A stretch of DNA of 64,000 bases from Rebecca billardiae RCC1528 (Eukaryota > Haptophyta): NCBI GenBank assembly GCA_965240325.2, contig OZ251234.1:1116001-1180000 (forward strand), read 5' to 3'. Position 1 is the first letter of the stretch, and each line of letters starts with the position of its first letter. The position numbers were made by a program, and so were the translations under genes. This document shows positions 61,986-64,000 of this stretch, piece by piece. A model generated the notes under the pieces. It was not told the origin of the DNA and did no database searches. It worked only from the letters and a program-made list of their open reading frames with translations.

Positions 61986-64000
61986 TGGCTGGCCCTCTGC
62001 CCACACTGGGGCGCCCTAGGGGGTGCCCAGTCTGCCGACTCGGCTCAAACTCGATGATCTCGAATTGCAAGGCAGTGCACTGCTGGTACCTGGGACCACC
62101 CCACAGTGTTGGGCTTGTATAGTGGCCCTCAAGTTTAAGCGATAAAATCAAGCGGCGGCTCTATCGTCGGCGCTGAAGGTGAAGGCCGTGGTGCTGATGG
62201 CTGCGTACTTGGGGCTGATGCCCGCCCACAGTCACGTGTTCAGCCTTGCCGTGTCGTGCGCGAGGCGGCGGTAGCGTGCGCTGAAAGTAGGTGCAGCCGA
62301 TCGGCGAGCTCGACGGTAGCCGCGCGGCGGCCTCCCGACCAAGCCGTGTGAGGCAGCCGCCGGCCTGCGCCTGCGAGTCCTCCGTGCGTGGAGCTAGGCT
62401 CCCACGCGTGGCCCGAGGCGTACACGGGGTGCCGTCCGAGCGCGCCAGTACACACCGAGCGCAGCAAGCTGGGCACCCTGCGCGGCAGGAGCATGCAATC
62501 GAGCGAGCGCTGCCCACGAGATGAGCCCGTCGAGCCGCTGGCACGGCCCGGCGCGGCAGCTGCGCGAAAGTCTGTGGTGCGCCTGCACGTGGTCAAAGCA
62601 CGAGCTCACACGCTGTGTGTGGACCAGGGACACAGAGTGTACGTGCATGCGCACCACGCTCGAATTTATTGCGTGCGCGGAGCGGCGCTGTGCGTGCACG
62701 ACCATGCTGGTGCATGTGAGACCAGTCAGGTCTGTGCGCGATGGCCGGCCGCGCGAGCGCGCGCGTGCGCGACACAGCACACTTGCGGGCGAGCCGTGTG
62801 TCTGCGCAGACGCGGGTGCTCCCCGACCGTGCGCCACGAGCGAGAGAGCCGCCATGGTGCGCTCGTCACGGCGTGAGCGGGCGTGCAATCACGTAGCCAG
62901 CGAAGCGAACGCTTAAACCTGAGGGGTACTAAGTGGTAATAAAAGAGAGGTAAATGGTGCGCTGGTGCCAGGGGTGCGCTGAGGCGCCCGGGCTGCACCA
63001 CGCGCACGACAATATTTAGGTCGGTATTCCACCACAGCGCGACCTCCGATCATTCGGCCCTGGTGGGCGAGGAGGAGACCATGCGCGTAGTGATTTGCGA
63101 GAGCTCGCCGATGCTTAAGCGTTGCGGCGCGCGGCGGTGGCAATGCGCAGAGCATGGAGAGAAGGGCTGCAAACCACGATGGTACGACCCACTAGCGCTG
63201 CCTCTTCGAGGTTGTATGCGTCGATTGCGCTCTAACGCCGGGTGCTGCGCGCGCTGTGTCGCCCAGGCGGCCGCCACCGCGCCGCACGCGGCCGTCGCCG
63301 GAGCTCTTGGACGGATGATGGCTGCGATTCAAAAGTAGATTCTTGTAACCGACCAATCGGCGAGCAGCTTGTGCATGGCTGCAGGGCGACCGCCGCCGGC
63401 GGCCGAGAGCCCCACGGTGCGACCATGCGCACAGCGAGCAGCGGCGCCGACGATCATGGCCAACTTGAGCTTAGCCGTGGCATACAGGAAGGGTCAGCGC
63501 GTATCGAAGACTGCGATGGCAGCGACCTATGATCGCCACGACCTCTCCGTGAACGACGGGCTCGGCCAAGCCATTGAGATGGTGCTGGGGCTCATATGTT
63601 TGGGACGGACTTCACCGAGCCAGATGCCGGTAACGTCGATGCAGGGCTGTGCGACGCGCGTGCACGCCCGCACTTGAGGTCACAGCTGCCCGCGCGCCAC
63701 CACCATGGCCAGAGTTTTGGCTCAGCTCAGCTCACACGACCTCACGACCTGCCGATCAGCCGGCGCCTCACGGCTCAGGCAACAACACGGCTGCTGCGGC
63801 GCGTGCGCGCAAGCTGGCGCGCCGGCGCGGCGCGCATCGCCAGGTACGGCCCCAGGGAGCGTATACATGGCACCGGCTGCCCGCGTCTACTGTCGCGCGC
63901 GCGAGAGCTCGAGCTCGAATCTGACCAAGCTGAGCTGGGTGTGTCACGGCCAACGGCTACGGAGAGCTGCGGCTGCGGCTAGAGCCAGCGAGAAGCGCCG
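61986..64000. other. terminal region without a recognisable gene
   Basis: The first 150 bp may be the 3' untranslated end of the retroelement. Beyond about 62160 several short frames exist on both strands, but none shows a domain, signal peptide or consistent splice structure. An exon of a gene continuing past the window edge cannot be excluded. Confidence 0.4.

Noticed and set aside
62161-64000. Several 60-160 codon frames at the window end
   Set aside because: Mutually overlapping on both strands, with no domain or consistent splicing.

Overview
The window looks like nuclear DNA from a unicellular eukaryotic alga. The exons are very GC-rich and sit in lower-GC, microsatellite-rich intergenic DNA. 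Spliceosomal introns are present: 18 modelled from reading frame and family homology, 14 of them with a GTGCG donor. Several proteins carry a signal peptide followed by a transit-like stretch, as in secondary red plastids. A haptophyte is my best guess, from overall style only. I found no rRNA, tRNA or CRISPR.

Layout. 0.3-3.0 kb: hybrid histidine kinase (-). 5.2-6.1 kb: microsatellites and a dispersed repeat. 6.3-7.9 kb: F-box/RCC1-repeat protein (+). 8.3-12.6 kb: divergent secreted SGNH esterase (-) and TMTC-like TPR membrane protein (+). 13.15-19.16 kb: a complete tyrosine-recombinase-type retrotransposon with split direct repeats (A1...B1-A2-B2), Gag, RT-RNase H, a palindrome array, but no recognisable recombinase gene. 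19.3-20.2 kb: membrane-anchored methyltransferase. 21.5-22.4 kb: DUF4291 protein. 24.8-28.4 kb: proline-rich scaffold-like protein (-) divergent from a cyclophilin-like protein (+). 29.1-34.1 kb: ten-exon LSH/DDM1-type SNF2 remodeler with a second, degenerate helicase lobe. 37.3-41.0 kb: nucleoside-hydrolase-like domain that splices in frame onto a multi-TM TIR-like protein. 42.1-49.2 kb: TANGO6/RTP1-like protein (-) divergent from an ABC1/UbiB kinase (+). 50.1-54.4 kb: organellar HSP90 (-) divergent from a second SGNH esterase (+). 56.2-59.6 kb: 6-TM + TIR-like + TM + C-type lectin receptor (-). 59.7-62.0 kb: 5'-truncated non-LTR retroelement ORF. 62-64 kb: nothing recognisable.

The most interesting content is a pair of related membrane TIR-like proteins with different accessory domains. 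One carries an extracellular-type lectin domain and keeps the WCxxEL motif that holds the catalytic Glu in plant TIR NADases. The other appears fused to a nucleoside hydrolase and has lost that Glu. Together they suggest a modular sensing or nucleotide-signalling platform; this is inference from sequence. Genes are otherwise independently transcribed, with a strong habit of divergent pairing over 129-224 bp.
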